Assembly: GCF_001433995.1 (NCBI RefSeq)
Contig: NZ_AZCX01000011.1
Coordinates: 1-64,000, forward strand
Reading direction: 5' to 3'
Length of the DNA stretch: 64,000 bases
Origin: Secundilactobacillus kimchicus JCM 15530
GTDB lineage: Bacteria; Bacillota; Bacilli; Lactobacillales; Lactobacillaceae
Position 1 is the stretch's first letter; every line of letters begins with the position of its first letter. Below are positions 52,258 to 60,215 of this stretch, piece by piece. The notes under the pieces were generated by a model. It ran no database searches. It was not told the origin of the DNA and saw nothing but the letters and a program-made list of their open reading frames with translations. The position numbers were made by a program, and so were the translations under genes.

Positions 52258-53355
52258 TTAGCCAACGTAGGTTAATTCCTTTGAAGTGTGCGTAAACGGT
52301 TCGCAACCCGTGTCAGTGACGACGACGCAATCTTCAATTCGAACCCCGGCAACGTCTGGAATATAAATCCCAGGTTCGATTGAAAAGCACATTCCTGGTT
52401 TCAAGACCATGTCGTTACCGGCCATAATGGATGGGAATTCGTGTTCACTCATGCCCATACCATGGCCTAATCGGTGAATGAAGTAGTCCCCATAACCGGC
52501 CTTGGAAATAACGTCGCGAGCGATCTTATCAAGTTTAGCGGCGGTTAATCCTGGTTTTACTGCGGCTTGGGCTGTCAGTTGGGCTTCCAGACAAACTTGG
52601 TACATATCCAATTCTTTGTCTGTCGGGGTTCCAAGCGCGACTGTCCGGGATGCATCGGAAATGTAGCCGTCCCAAATCGTTCCGAGATCAAATAAAACCA
52701 GTTCGTTGGTTTGGAACTTAGTGGCATTGGTCGCGCCGTGCGGCTCGGCGGCATGAGCGCCAGCCTGAACGAGCGTATCAAAACTCATTTGCATGATGCC
52801 CTTTTTCATGAGGGCGTACTGTAATTCGGCGACTACTTCTTGCTCAGTCCGGCCCGCTTTAACGGCTTTGAAACTTTGTTCGAACGCAAAGTCAGCCCAC
52901 TTACCAGCCACTTTTAACTTTTCAATTTCATCGGCTGATTTGATAACGCGCAATTCATTGATGAAGCTGGTAATATCTGCGTTGAAAGCGGCAGCAGGAA
53001 AGACCCGTTGTAATTGTTCAAGCCGAGCAACTTGAAGCTGATCCTTTTCAAGGGCGATTTCGCGGGGATTGGCAATCCGGGTGAAAACGTTTTGGGCAAT
53101 AAGCTGCCATGGGTCTTCATGGTCTAGGTAACCGTAAACAGGGTAGGGGAACCCCGTTTCCTTAATCGCTTGAACTTCCAAAGCCGGTGCGAACATGAAG
53201 GGGTCTTGATTATTGAAAACGATGAGGGCTAACACCCGCTCGATGGGGTCGCTGTAAAAGCCGGTTAGGTATTGAATCGTCTTAGGATCGCTGATATAGG
53301 TAAAATCAACCTTGTTATCCTGAGTCCATTTTTGAACTTGTTCTAATTTAGACAT
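52258..53355 (-). CDS. pepQ: Xaa-Pro dipeptidase
   Basis: A 365-residue creatinase/prolidase-fold metallopeptidase releasing proline from X-Pro dipeptides. Metal ligands seen: 'LVLFDLGTIWDGYISDASRTVAL' (two Asp), 'FIHRLGHGMGMSEHEFP' (His), 'GMCFSIEPGIYI' (Glu) and 'GVRIEDCVVV' (Glu). The N-terminal creatinase domain begins 'MSKLEQVQKWTQDNKVDFTYISDPKTIQYLTGFYSDP'. Start ATG at 53355 with AGAGGTG 5 bases upstream; -10 TATAAT lies at 53388-53383 on the minus strand. Divergent from ccpA with a cre between, a classical lactobacillar arrangement. Confidence 0.97.
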   Translation of the reverse strand: MSKLEQVQKWTQDNKVDFTYISDPKTIQYLTGFYSDPIERVLALIVFNNQDPFMFAPALEVQAIKETGFPYPVYGYLDHEDPWQLIAQNVFTRIANPREIALEKDQLQVARLEQLQRVFPAAAFNADITSFINELRVIKSADEIEKLKVAGKWADFAFEQSFKAVKAGRTEQEVVAELQYALMKKGIMQMSFDTLVQAGAHAAEPHGATNATKFQTNELVLFDLGTIWDGYISDASRTVALGTPTDKELDMYQVCLEAQLTAQAAVKPGLTAAKLDKIARDVISKAGYGDYFIHRLGHGMGMSEHEFPSIMAGNDMVLKPGMCFSIEPGIYIPDVAGVRIEDCVVVTDTGCEPFTHTSKELTYVG

Positions 53356-53435
53356 CAAATCACCTCTTATAAAATTAGCTACATTATAGCATTTAACTTG
53401 CTTGAAAAGTTTTTTGGTTTAGAGTATAGTGGTTA

Positions 53436-53449
53436 TGAAAACGTTTTCA
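53436..53449. promoter_or_regulatory. cre site (CcpA operator)
   Basis: Perfect palindrome TGAAAACGTTTTCA, fitting the cre consensus TGNNARCGNWWWCA at every position. It ends two bases before the ccpA -35 and lies about 48 bases upstream of the pepQ -10. Confidence 0.9.
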
Positions 53450-53451
53450 CG

Positions 53452-53480
53452 TTGATTTCTGAAAATACTTCTGATATATT
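53452..53480 (+). promoter_or_regulatory. ccpA promoter
   Basis: TTGATT (53452-53457), 17-base spacer, extended TGA-TATATT (-10 at 53475-53480), 59 bases before the ccpA ATG. Confidence 0.7.
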
Positions 53481-53539
53481 TATCAGGTTAGTGAAAATGC
53501 ATGAAAACATATAAGACCAATAAAGAAAGGGCTATCGCG

Positions 53540-54541
53540 ATGGATAAACAAACAGTGACAATCTATGATGTAGCGCGTGAAGCGGATGTTTCGATGGCAA
53601 CTGTCTCTCGAGTAGTCAATGGCAATCCAAATGTCAAACCAGCAACTCGAAAGAAAGTTCTCGACGTCATTGAACGCTTGGACTATCGGCCAAACGCCGT
53701 GGCACGGGGCCTTGCAAGTAAAAAGACCACCACGGTTGGGGTGATTATTCCCGACGTCACCAATATTTACTTTTCGGCATTAGCACGAGGCATTGATGAT
53801 ATTGCGATGATGTACAAGTACAATATCATTTTAACGAATTCTGACGAGAACGGCCGAAAGGAAGTCCAAGTTCTGAATACGTTGATGGCAAAACAAGTTG
53901 ACGGGATCGTCTTTATGGGTAACGACATCTCAGAAGAGTTGCGCAAGGAGTTCGATCGCGCCAAAACGCCGATTGTTTTAGCTGGCTGTGTGGATCCAAC
54001 CGGCCAAATGCCAAGTGTCAACATCGATTACGTGGCTGCGGTGGAAGAGGCGGTTAAAAACCTAATTGACCGTGGCAATCAAAAGGTTGCGTTTATCTCT
54101 GGGAGTTTAGACCAGCCAATTAACCGAGAATACAGGTTAAAGGGATATAAGCAGGCCTTGAAAAAGGCTGGTTTGCGTTACGATGAAAAGTTAGTTTTTG
54201 AAACTGATTACTCATACAAAGCTGGCCAATTATTACAGCCTGCACTTCAGGCGGCTGGTGCTACGGCAGCCATCGTTGGTGATGACGAATTAGCGGCCGG
54301 GGTGATGAATGGCGTTTCAGATGCAGGGTTGAATGTTCCGGATGATTTCGAAATCATCACGAGCAACGACACTAAGCTAACTGAAATGGTGCGCCCTAAG
54401 ATGTCGTCAATTACGCAGCCACTTTATGATATTGGGGCCGTTTCAATGCGGTTATTGACGAAGTTGATGAATAGTGAACCCGTGGACGAACGGACAGTTC
54501 TTCTTCCCTACGGTTTAATGAAGCGCGATTCAACAAATTAG
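53540..54541 (+). CDS. ccpA: Catabolite control protein A
   Basis: A 333-residue LacI-family regulator that binds cre sites with P-Ser46-HPr. HTH and hinge at the N-terminus: 'TVTIYDVAREADVSMATVSRVVNGNPNVKPATRKKVLDVIERLDYRPNAVARGLASKKT'; periplasmic-binding-like core 'TVGVIIPDVTNIYFSALARGIDDIA', C-terminus 'VDERTVLLPYGLMKRDSTN'. ATG at 53540 with AAAGGG 8 bases upstream. Divergent pepQ neighbour plus the cre in its own promoter mark it as CcpA and predict autoregulation. Confidence 0.97.
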   Translation: MDKQTVTIYDVAREADVSMATVSRVVNGNPNVKPATRKKVLDVIERLDYRPNAVARGLASKKTTTVGVIIPDVTNIYFSALARGIDDIAMMYKYNIILTNSDENGRKEVQVLNTLMAKQVDGIVFMGNDISEELRKEFDRAKTPIVLAGCVDPTGQMPSVNIDYVAAVEEAVKNLIDRGNQKVAFISGSLDQPINREYRLKGYKQALKKAGLRYDEKLVFETDYSYKAGQLLQPALQAAGATAAIVGDDELAAGVMNGVSDAGLNVPDDFEIITSNDTKLTEMVRPKMSSITQPLYDIGAVSMRLLTKLMNSEPVDERTVLLPYGLMKRDSTN

Positions 54542-54547
54542 GCACTG

Positions 54548-54575
54548 AAACCACAGCCTGGCTGTGGTTTTTATT
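54548..54575 (+). terminator. ccpA terminator
   Basis: AAACCACAGC (54548-54557) / GCTGTGGTTT (54561-54570), tri-loop, TTATTT tail. Confidence 0.8.
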
Positions 54576-54639
54576 TGACGAGCCACTACCAATGAAAACG
54601 GGTCCGTGAAAGATTGAAATGCAGGGATAGACGTGGTAG

Positions 54640-54645
54640 TATAAT
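54640..54645 (+). promoter_or_regulatory. yebC -10
   Basis: Perfect TATAAT 48 bases before the yebC ATG; no clear -35 at 17 bases. Confidence 0.45.
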
Positions 54646-54693
54646 AAAGTCTGTACCAACGGATACTATTACTTAAAGAAAAGAGGAGTTACG

Positions 54694-55431
54694 ATGTCAG
54701 GACATTCAAAATGGCATAACATCCAAGGACGTAAAAACGCCCAAGATGCTAAACGTGGAAAAATCTTCCAAAAAATCTCACGTGACTTGTATCAAGCCGC
54801 TAAAGCAGGTGATCCTGACCCAGCGAACAACCCTCAACTTCGTTTGGTCATGGATAAAGCGCGGGCAGCCAACATGCCTAAAGACAACGTTCAACGCGCA
54901 ATCGATAAGGCAACCGGTGTCGGTGGTGCCAAATTCGAAGAAATCACTTACGAAGGATACGGCCCAGGCGGGACTGCTGTCATGGTTTCTGCATTGACAG
55001 ACAACAAGAACCGGACCGCAGCAGCGGTTCGTTCCGCATTTACCCACCATGGTGGTTCACTGGGTGCGGCAGGTTCAGTTTCTTACATGTTTGACCGGAA
55101 AGGCTACGTTGTGATTTTACGCGACGGCCTTGATGCCGATGAAGACACGGTATTGATGGACGCCTTAGATGCCGGTGCTGATGACATGACAGCAACTGAT
55201 ACCAGCTTTGAAATTTTCACCGATCCGTCAAGCTTGCCTGCAGTGCGCGATGCACTTCAAGAAAAGGGTTATGACCTGGATACGGCGGAAGTGACGATGT
55301 TCCCACAAAATACAACGCCCGTTCCAGAAGACAAAATTTCGCAATATCAAGGGCTCATTGACGAGCTTGAAGATAACGATGATGTGGCCGATGTTTACGA
55401 AGCAGCCACGATGCCTGAAGGCGTTGAATAA
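54694..55431 (+). CDS. yebC: YebC/PmpR family protein
   Basis: A 245-residue protein. Full-length hallmark sequence: '[39 protein letters not shown]', '[30 protein letters not shown]', '[52 protein letters not shown]'. Long annotated as a transcription factor; recent work on YebC-type proteins points to helping translation of proline-rich stretches. AGGAG lies 7 bases before the ATG. It stands directly upstream of the comG operon, separated by a terminator. Confidence 0.95.
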   Translation: MSGHSKWHNIQGRKNAQDAKRGKIFQKISRDLYQAAKAGDPDPANNPQLRLVMDKARAANMPKDNVQRAIDKATGVGGAKFEEITYEGYGPGGTAVMVSALTDNKNRTAAAVRSAFTHHGGSLGAAGSVSYMFDRKGYVVILRDGLDADEDTVLMDALDAGADDMTATDTSFEIFTDPSSLPAVRDALQEKGYDLDTAEVTMFPQNTTPVPEDKISQYQGLIDELEDNDDVADVYEAATMPEGVE

Positions 55432-55452
55432 GTTAATCTAATAACGATTAAG

Positions 55453-55484
55453 AGCCGTCCTGATTATTCAGGACGGCTTTTTTG
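55453..55484 (+). terminator. yebC terminator
   Basis: AGCCGTCCTGA / TCAGGACGGCT stem with T6 run. Confidence 0.85.
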
Positions 55485-55551
55485 TCTAAATTTTGAAAAG
55501 ACAAGTGATTTGTCGGTGGTCCTGCGTAGGTTAAGGTATGGAGGTGATAAA

Positions 55552-56526
55552 GTGATTGAAACGTTAGGACAACAATTACTTGAAGGAGCCGTGGCAGCGG
55601 GTAGCTCTGATTTATATGTGCTCCCTAAAGGTGAGGGCTACGGAGTTTTTGAACACCAAAATTCCAGGTTTCAGTGGATTCAAGATCTAAGCGCTGAGAA
55701 GGGACAACAACTGATTGCGCATTTTAAATACCGTGCAAACATGGCGATTACGGAAGCAAGGCGGCCTCAGTTGGGTTCGATGATGATTGCCGTGAATCAG
55801 GTCCAGATCCATTTACGCCTTTCAACAGTCGGTAATTTTAAACAGCTGGAATCAATGGTCATTCGCTTGATTTACCCTTTGGCAACACAGCAGAGTCACT
55901 TTTTAGTCCCCGGCCAATTTGAGCACTTACAGCAGTGGTGCCAGTTACGAGGGCTGGTGTTGTTTGCAGGGCCAACCGGGTCAGGCAAAACGTCAACAAT
56001 TTATCAACTCGCTAAAACGCTGAGCCATTCTCACTCTGTCTTGACGATTGAAGACCCGGTTGAAATCGCTGAGCAGACCTTTCTACAATTGCAGGTCAAT
56101 CAGGAGGCGCAAATGAGCTACAACGACCTCATCAAAGTGGCGTTACGGCACCGGCCAGATGTTTTGATTTTAGGAGAAATTAGGGATGTCCAAACTGCCC
56201 AAGCAGCTATTGATGCGGCCTTAAGCGGTCATTTGGTCTTAAGTACGGTTCACGCGTTAAACGTCCACGGCATTGTCCCGCGGTTATTGCAACTGGGCGT
56301 TGATGAACTGGCACTGCATCAGGCGGTCACGGGGGTAGCCTACCAACGATTGATTCCAACCATAACTGGTGCGATGGCTGCTCTGCTTGACATGAAGAGG
56401 GGCCCGGTTAATGAAGAATGGCGAGAAGAAACGGGCATGACAACAGAATGGAGGTGCTACCTTGGAAAATGTGTCGAAAACCAACAAATTAGCGAGTCAA
56501 TCGCCAATCGATTCCAGGAAGGCTAA
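55552..56526 (+). CDS. comGA: Competence pilus assembly ATPase ComGA
   Basis: A 324-residue secretion-type ATPase driving competence pseudopilus assembly. Walker A 'LFAGPTGSGKTSTIYQLAK' near 139, Asp box 'VLTIEDPVEI', Walker B 'RPDVLILGEIRDVQTAQAAIDAALSGHLVLSTVHALN' with the His box, then 'PRLLQLGVDELALHQAV'. GTG start with GGAGGTG 5 bases upstream. The tail beyond 'GVAYQRLIPTI' has no zinc-type CxxC motif, as usual for ComGA. Its 3' end overlaps comGB by 65 bases. Confidence 0.95.
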   Translation: MIETLGQQLLEGAVAAGSSDLYVLPKGEGYGVFEHQNSRFQWIQDLSAEKGQQLIAHFKYRANMAITEARRPQLGSMMIAVNQVQIHLRLSTVGNFKQLESMVIRLIYPLATQQSHFLVPGQFEHLQQWCQLRGLVLFAGPTGSGKTSTIYQLAKTLSHSHSVLTIEDPVEIAEQTFLQLQVNQEAQMSYNDLIKVALRHRPDVLILGEIRDVQTAQAAIDAALSGHLVLSTVHALNVHGIVPRLLQLGVDELALHQAVTGVAYQRLIPTITGAMAALLDMKRGPVNEEWREETGMTTEWRCYLGKCVENQQISESIANRFQEG

Positions 56527-57505
56527 GCAGTGGCCGATTCGCTTTCAAGCTGAAATATTTAAGTTAATGAGTGATTTACTAACTGTAGGGTTTTCAGTTC
56601 ACCATGCAGTTCGATTTTGTGAAGTTCTGTTTGCCAAACACCTTGACGACATTCAAAAAATTAACGCCCAATTACGGGAAGGGACGAGCATCAGTCAGGC
56701 ATTTGCACCGTATGTTGACGATCAAATCGGCATGCAACTGAAGCTAGCGGAACAACATGGCCAACTGAGTGAGAGTCTGGGACACGTTAGTCGATTGTTA
56801 GCGGCCAATACGCAGCGACAAGAAAAAATCCGGCGCCTCATGCAATATCCGGTGATTTTAGGGTTTATTTTGGTTGGAATCGTTCTTGCGTTAAACTTTT
56901 TGGTCCTGCCACAAATTCAGCAATTGACCGGTGAGCCAACGCCGCAATCAAACTGGTGGTTGTATGCGGCCGGCAGTCTGGTGGTGTTACTAGTGGTGCT
57001 CCTTGGTTGGCAGCATTTAAAAAGCCTACCAATCCTACAACGGATCGAACGTCTTGCCAGAGTCCCAATTATCGGTAGTCTAGTTCGAATCTACTATGGT
57101 TATTATTTGTTGGCGGCGCTTGCCATCATGGCGGGAGGTGGTTTAGGGACCCAAGAGATGTTAAAAACAGTTGCCCAAGCTAAAAAAACGACCCTTCTCT
57201 ATCAATTTGGCGCGGTCCTTTCCAAGCGTCTCACGTCGGGCGAGGCAATGACAACTATTTTAAAGCATTATGCGTTTGTTCCAGGAGAATTACGGGTTCT
57301 AATTGAAACGGGAAAGCCACAAGCAGAAGTGGTTAAAGAACTCACGGCATTAGCGGATCTGTACTACGACCGTTTGACCGCCCGCTTTGAGATGATGATG
57401 ACTTGGATTCAACCCATTTCTTTTTTGATCTTGGGGGCGATTATTATTGGCAGTTATGTCAGTTTGTTTTTACCAATGTATTCGATGATTGGAGGAATCG
57501 GTTGA
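56462..57505 (+). CDS. comGB: Competence pilus membrane protein ComGB
   Basis: A 347-residue type II secretion/pilus platform protein (GspF family) with three membrane helices: 'YPVILGFILVGIVLALNFLVL', 'WWLYAAGSLVVLLVVLLGW' and, at the C-terminus, 'WIQPISFLILGAIIIGSYVSLFLPMYSMIG'. Family pattern 'LSDLLTVGFSVHHAV.F', 'LREGTSISQAFAPYV', 'IGMQLKLAEQHGQLSESL' is present. TTG start has GGAGG at an ideal 7-base spacing inside comGA, giving the long overlap. The stop TGA overlaps the comGC ATG. Confidence 0.93.
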   Translation: MENVSKTNKLASQSPIDSRKAKQWPIRFQAEIFKLMSDLLTVGFSVHHAVRFCEVLFAKHLDDIQKINAQLREGTSISQAFAPYVDDQIGMQLKLAEQHGQLSESLGHVSRLLAANTQRQEKIRRLMQYPVILGFILVGIVLALNFLVLPQIQQLTGEPTPQSNWWLYAAGSLVVLLVVLLGWQHLKSLPILQRIERLARVPIIGSLVRIYYGYYLLAALAIMAGGGLGTQEMLKTVAQAKKTTLLYQFGAVLSKRLTSGEAMTTILKHYAFVPGELRVLIETGKPQAEVVKELTALADLYYDRLTARFEMMMTWIQPISFLILGAIIIGSYVSLFLPMYSMIGGIG

Positions 57506-57819
57506 TGAAAAATAGAAAACCTAGCTTGAGACGTGGATTTACACTAATTGAAATGGCCATTGTTTTATTCATCGTCGCTTTATTGATATTGATAGTCGTG
57601 CCCAATCTGTCACATCAAAAAAAACATGCTCAAACGGTTCATACTAGTGCCATGACAACAGTCGTTCAGACGCAATTAGATACTTATTTAGACGCCACCG
57701 ATAAAAAAACGGCAACGCTAGAGGAATTAGAAAAAACGGGTTATTTGACGGATAAACAGGTCAATATGGCCAAAAAGGAAGGGATTCGAATCAGTGGGAG
57801 TCAAGTTAAGGGGACGTAA
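57505..57819 (+). CDS. comGC: Major competence pseudopilin ComGC
   Basis: A 104-residue prepilin. Prepilin-peptidase site 'RRGFTLIEMAIVLFIVALLILIVVPNL' with Gly-Phe cleavage and Glu at +5, then a short globular part ending 'MAKKEGIRISGSQVKGT'. ATG overlaps the comGB stop and GGAGG lies 9 bases upstream. It forms the pilus shaft that binds DNA in transformation. Confidence 0.95.
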   Translation: MKNRKPSLRRGFTLIEMAIVLFIVALLILIVVPNLSHQKKHAQTVHTSAMTTVVQTQLDTYLDATDKKTATLEELEKTGYLTDKQVNMAKKEGIRISGSQVKGT

Positions 57820-58234
57820 AGGGTTTACTGTATTAGAAACGTTGGTTGCAATGGTGATCACCGCGGGACTGCTCATCTTGGTATCTTACTCTGTCACGGC
57901 CTTTAGGGCCCATAATCCCGTCGCCGAACGGGCCTTTTGGCGGGCATTAGCGGCTGATTGGAAACGGTCCCAGTATGAGGCCCGGTATCGTCACCACAGC
58001 ACAGTTGTGACGATTTCGCGTGGCGGGGAAGTTCGATTCGTATGTGACGGCCTTGTTCGAACGCTAGAAATGCCCCGAACCCTGACGGTAACAAAGACGA
58101 CGGTTGTTTCAATGAAGGGGGATGGTTATGTTCAACCCCGGACAATTCAATTTCATTCAACAAGCGGTTGGCAGTATAAGATGATCATTCAGATGGGATG
58201 GGGGGTGTATCGGCTTGAGAAAGCAGCGCCATAG
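57794..58234 (+). CDS. comGD: Minor competence pseudopilin ComGD
   Basis: A 146-residue prepilin with site 'GRKGFTVLETLVAMVITAGLLILVSYSV' (Gly-Phe, Glu at +5) and a beta-rich C-terminal part. GTG start with AAGGGA 9 bases upstream, overlapping comGC by 26 bases. Length fits ComGD. No signs of frameshift. Confidence 0.88.
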   Translation: MGVKLRGRKGFTVLETLVAMVITAGLLILVSYSVTAFRAHNPVAERAFWRALAADWKRSQYEARYRHHSTVVTISRGGEVRFVCDGLVRTLEMPRTLTVTKTTVVSMKGDGYVQPRTIQFHSTSGWQYKMIIQMGWGVYRLEKAAP

Positions 58235-58508
58235 ACTAGGATTTGTTCTCAGCGATGCCCTGATAGGACTCGTTATTGTTTGCGTTGCATGTTTAGTATA
58301 TGGTCAAGCGCATTATATGATGCTCCAGCAAACAATTGTTAACCGGCAAGCGGTAGAAGTCCTCCGACAACGGGTTGAAAAACAGTGGCAACGTCAATCA
58401 TCGTCGCCTAAAAAATCAAAGCGGCAGCAAAAAGAACTAAAAAAAGTGCCCCACCAGTCCAAGTCAACTGGTGCTGTCGCCACTGAAGAGAGGGATCACC
58501 ATGCGTGA
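58215..58508 (+). CDS. comGE: Minor competence pseudopilin ComGE-like
   Basis: A 97-residue protein with a prepilin-like N-terminus 'RHRLGFVLSDALIGLVIVCVACLVYG' in which position +5 is Asp rather than Glu, then a Lys/Gln/Ser-rich tail. TTG start with GGGGGG about 9 bases upstream, overlapping comGD by 20 bases. Assigned by position (between comGD and comGF) and by topology, since ComGE is weakly conserved. Confidence 0.75.
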   Translation: MRKQRHRLGFVLSDALIGLVIVCVACLVYGQAHYMMLQQTIVNRQAVEVLRQRVEKQWQRQSSSPKKSKRQQKELKKVPHQSKSTGAVATEERDHHA

Positions 58509-58926
58509 AGGGTTAACAGTAGTCGAGGCAATCTTAGCGTTATTTGTGACGGCCTTGGTGGTTTTAACGATTGCAAGCGGTCTAAAAAGCACCCGTTTTG
58601 AAATGACGACTAAAACAGACCAGCAGTTAGGTTGGCATTATTTTTTAAGTGAGGTTCGTGCGCCAAAGTACGCTTTTGTTGTCGAAAAGGTTGAAACTAA
58701 CTACATTTTGCTAGAGAGTTCCATTCAAAAAAAGACGTTCATATTAAAATTCCGATCGGGCGAACTCGTTTTGACGACCCCTAAGGGCGGCTATATTCCG
58801 CTAATGCGTGGATTAAAAACAGGTCAATTTCAAGCTGTTAAAAAGGGCGTTGATTGTGAGGCGATGGCTACCACGGGTCAGCGATTTAAGGCTAATCTTA
58901 TGTTGGAGGATGAAAATGATAAATAG
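58501..58926 (+). CDS. comGF: Minor competence pseudopilin ComGF
   Basis: A 141-residue prepilin-like protein: 'REGLTVVEAILALFVTALVVLTIASGL' (Gly-Leu, Glu at +5), followed by 'QLGWHYFLSEVRAPKYAFVVEKV' and a C-terminal beta part, the typical ComGF layout. ATG at 58501 with GAGAGGG upstream, overlapping comGE by 8 bases. Confidence 0.85.
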   Translation: MREGLTVVEAILALFVTALVVLTIASGLKSTRFEMTTKTDQQLGWHYFLSEVRAPKYAFVVEKVETNYILLESSIQKKTFILKFRSGELVLTTPKGGYIPLMRGLKTGQFQAVKKGVDCEAMATTGQRFKANLMLEDENDK

Positions 58927-59089
58927 ATCAGGTTTTGTGACGCTGCTGGCAGCCCTTTTTTCGATTGTCTTGATGGCCATTCTCCTTTTTGAAATGCACG
59001 GTTTTGGCCAGCAACAAATTGCGTTTAATCGAGTCTGCGATTATTATCAAAAACAGTTAGATCAGGCTTCCCGCTCGGTAAATAATTGA
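58916..59089 (+). CDS. comGG: Small ComGG-like protein
   Basis: A 57-residue protein with one N-terminal membrane helix, 'RSGFVTLLAALFSIVLMAILLFEMHGFGQQQIAFNRVCDYYQKQLDQ'. Gly-Phe resembles a prepilin site but position +5 is Leu, as often in ComGG. ATG at 58916 with GGAGG 6 bases upstream, overlapping comGF by 11 bases. Shorter than B. subtilis ComGG (124 residues), so it may be reduced. Named by position. Confidence 0.65.
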   Translation: MINRSGFVTLLAALFSIVLMAILLFEMHGFGQQQIAFNRVCDYYQKQLDQASRSVNN

Positions 59090-59179
59090 TAAGACCGGCC
59101 GTTGAGCGCTTGAATTAAGTTGAATAAATAGGTAAGATAGGTGCTGTGAGTAATCCTTTAGTATTGGAGGTTGACGACA

Positions 59180-60196
59180 CTGTCTCTAAAAGAAACGGAA
59201 ACGTTGTTTAATGTTTTTGATCAATCGAGCCAGCTTTTGAAAGATGCGTTAGCGACGTCTTATTTGGATGCGTTTATTGAATCAGGTGACAACTTGATTG
59301 AAAACCATGTCCAAGTTGAAGATGGTAGACCTGATACTGCAACGGTTGAACAGCTAACGACGCTTTATCAACAAGTTGATTTACCAACCTATAATGCCGA
59401 AACGGTTCGGCAAGCGGTACAGTTGACGATGTTAAAAGCGATTCAAGAGGATAAAATTCAAGGGAATCATCAGATTACGCCGGATTCAATCGGCATGGTC
59501 ATGGGCTACTTGTTGATTCGATTGGTTGAAAAACAGCAGAAGCTGGTGCTGTTAGATCCAGCAGTGGGGACGGCCAACCTCTTGACAACTGTGATGAATC
59601 AACTGACGGATGCAACAGCACATGATTTGTCGGCCATTGGGTTTGACAATGATGATTCAATGCTTTCTGTGGCGGATATTAACGTCACATTGCAGCATGC
59701 AACTGTCGAGTTGAGACATCAAGATGCCATTGGGGACCTTTTGATTTCGCCCGTCGACGCGGTTGTATCTGATTTACCAGTTGGATATTATCCGATCGAC
59801 GAAAAGGCAACGAAATTTAAGACGGCTGCCAAAGAAGGCCATTCTTACGTGCACCACCTATTAATTGAGCAATCAATGCAAAATTTGAAACCGGGTGGCT
59901 TCGCACTTTTACTTGTGCCAAGCCAACTTTTCTCGACGTCTGAGACGAAAGGTCTGTTGGATTTTCTTCAAGGAACGGCCTACCTTCAGGCCTTTTTAAC
60001 GTTGCCGAAGGATTTATTTGCGGCCAATCAATCAGAAAAAGCCATTTTATTACTGCAGCGACCAGGTGAAACAGCTAAGCAGGCCGATAAAGTGATGATT
60101 GGTGAATTTCCGTCATTTAAAGATCAATCGGGTTTTCAAAAATTTTTAGCAGAGGTTGTGAACTGGGAGCTCAATGATTTGCTCGCAGTGAAGTAA
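59180..60196 (+). CDS. Class I SAM-dependent methyltransferase (YtxK-like)
   Basis: A 338-residue N6-adenine-type methyltransferase fold. A helical N-terminal part ('LKDALATSYLDAFIESGDNLI') precedes the SAM motif 'LVLLDPAVGTANLLTTVMNQL' and the substitute for NPPY, 'VSDLPVGYYP'; later 'LLVPSQLFSTSETKGLLDFLQ' and 'QSEKAILLLQRPG'. The family sits between comG and ackA in many Firmicutes; target unknown. Start: GGAGG (59166-59170) is 9 bases before a CTG at 59180 but directly abuts a TTG at 59171, so CTG or TTG initiation is inferred; no ATG fits. Confidence 0.85.
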   Translation: MSLKETETLFNVFDQSSQLLKDALATSYLDAFIESGDNLIENHVQVEDGRPDTATVEQLTTLYQQVDLPTYNAETVRQAVQLTMLKAIQEDKIQGNHQITPDSIGMVMGYLLIRLVEKQQKLVLLDPAVGTANLLTTVMNQLTDATAHDLSAIGFDNDDSMLSVADINVTLQHATVELRHQDAIGDLLISPVDAVVSDLPVGYYPIDEKATKFKTAAKEGHSYVHHLLIEQSMQNLKPGGFALLLVPSQLFSTSETKGLLDFLQGTAYLQAFLTLPKDLFAANQSEKAILLLQRPGETAKQADKVMIGEFPSFKDQSGFQKFLAEVVNWELNDLLAVK

Positions 60197-60215
60197 CTAA
60201 AAAGGAGAATGTGAC

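Noticed and set aside
55485-55551. ComX/SigH-type promoter before comGA
   Set aside because: No TACGAATA-like box or SigH -35/-10 pair could be found in the short gap.
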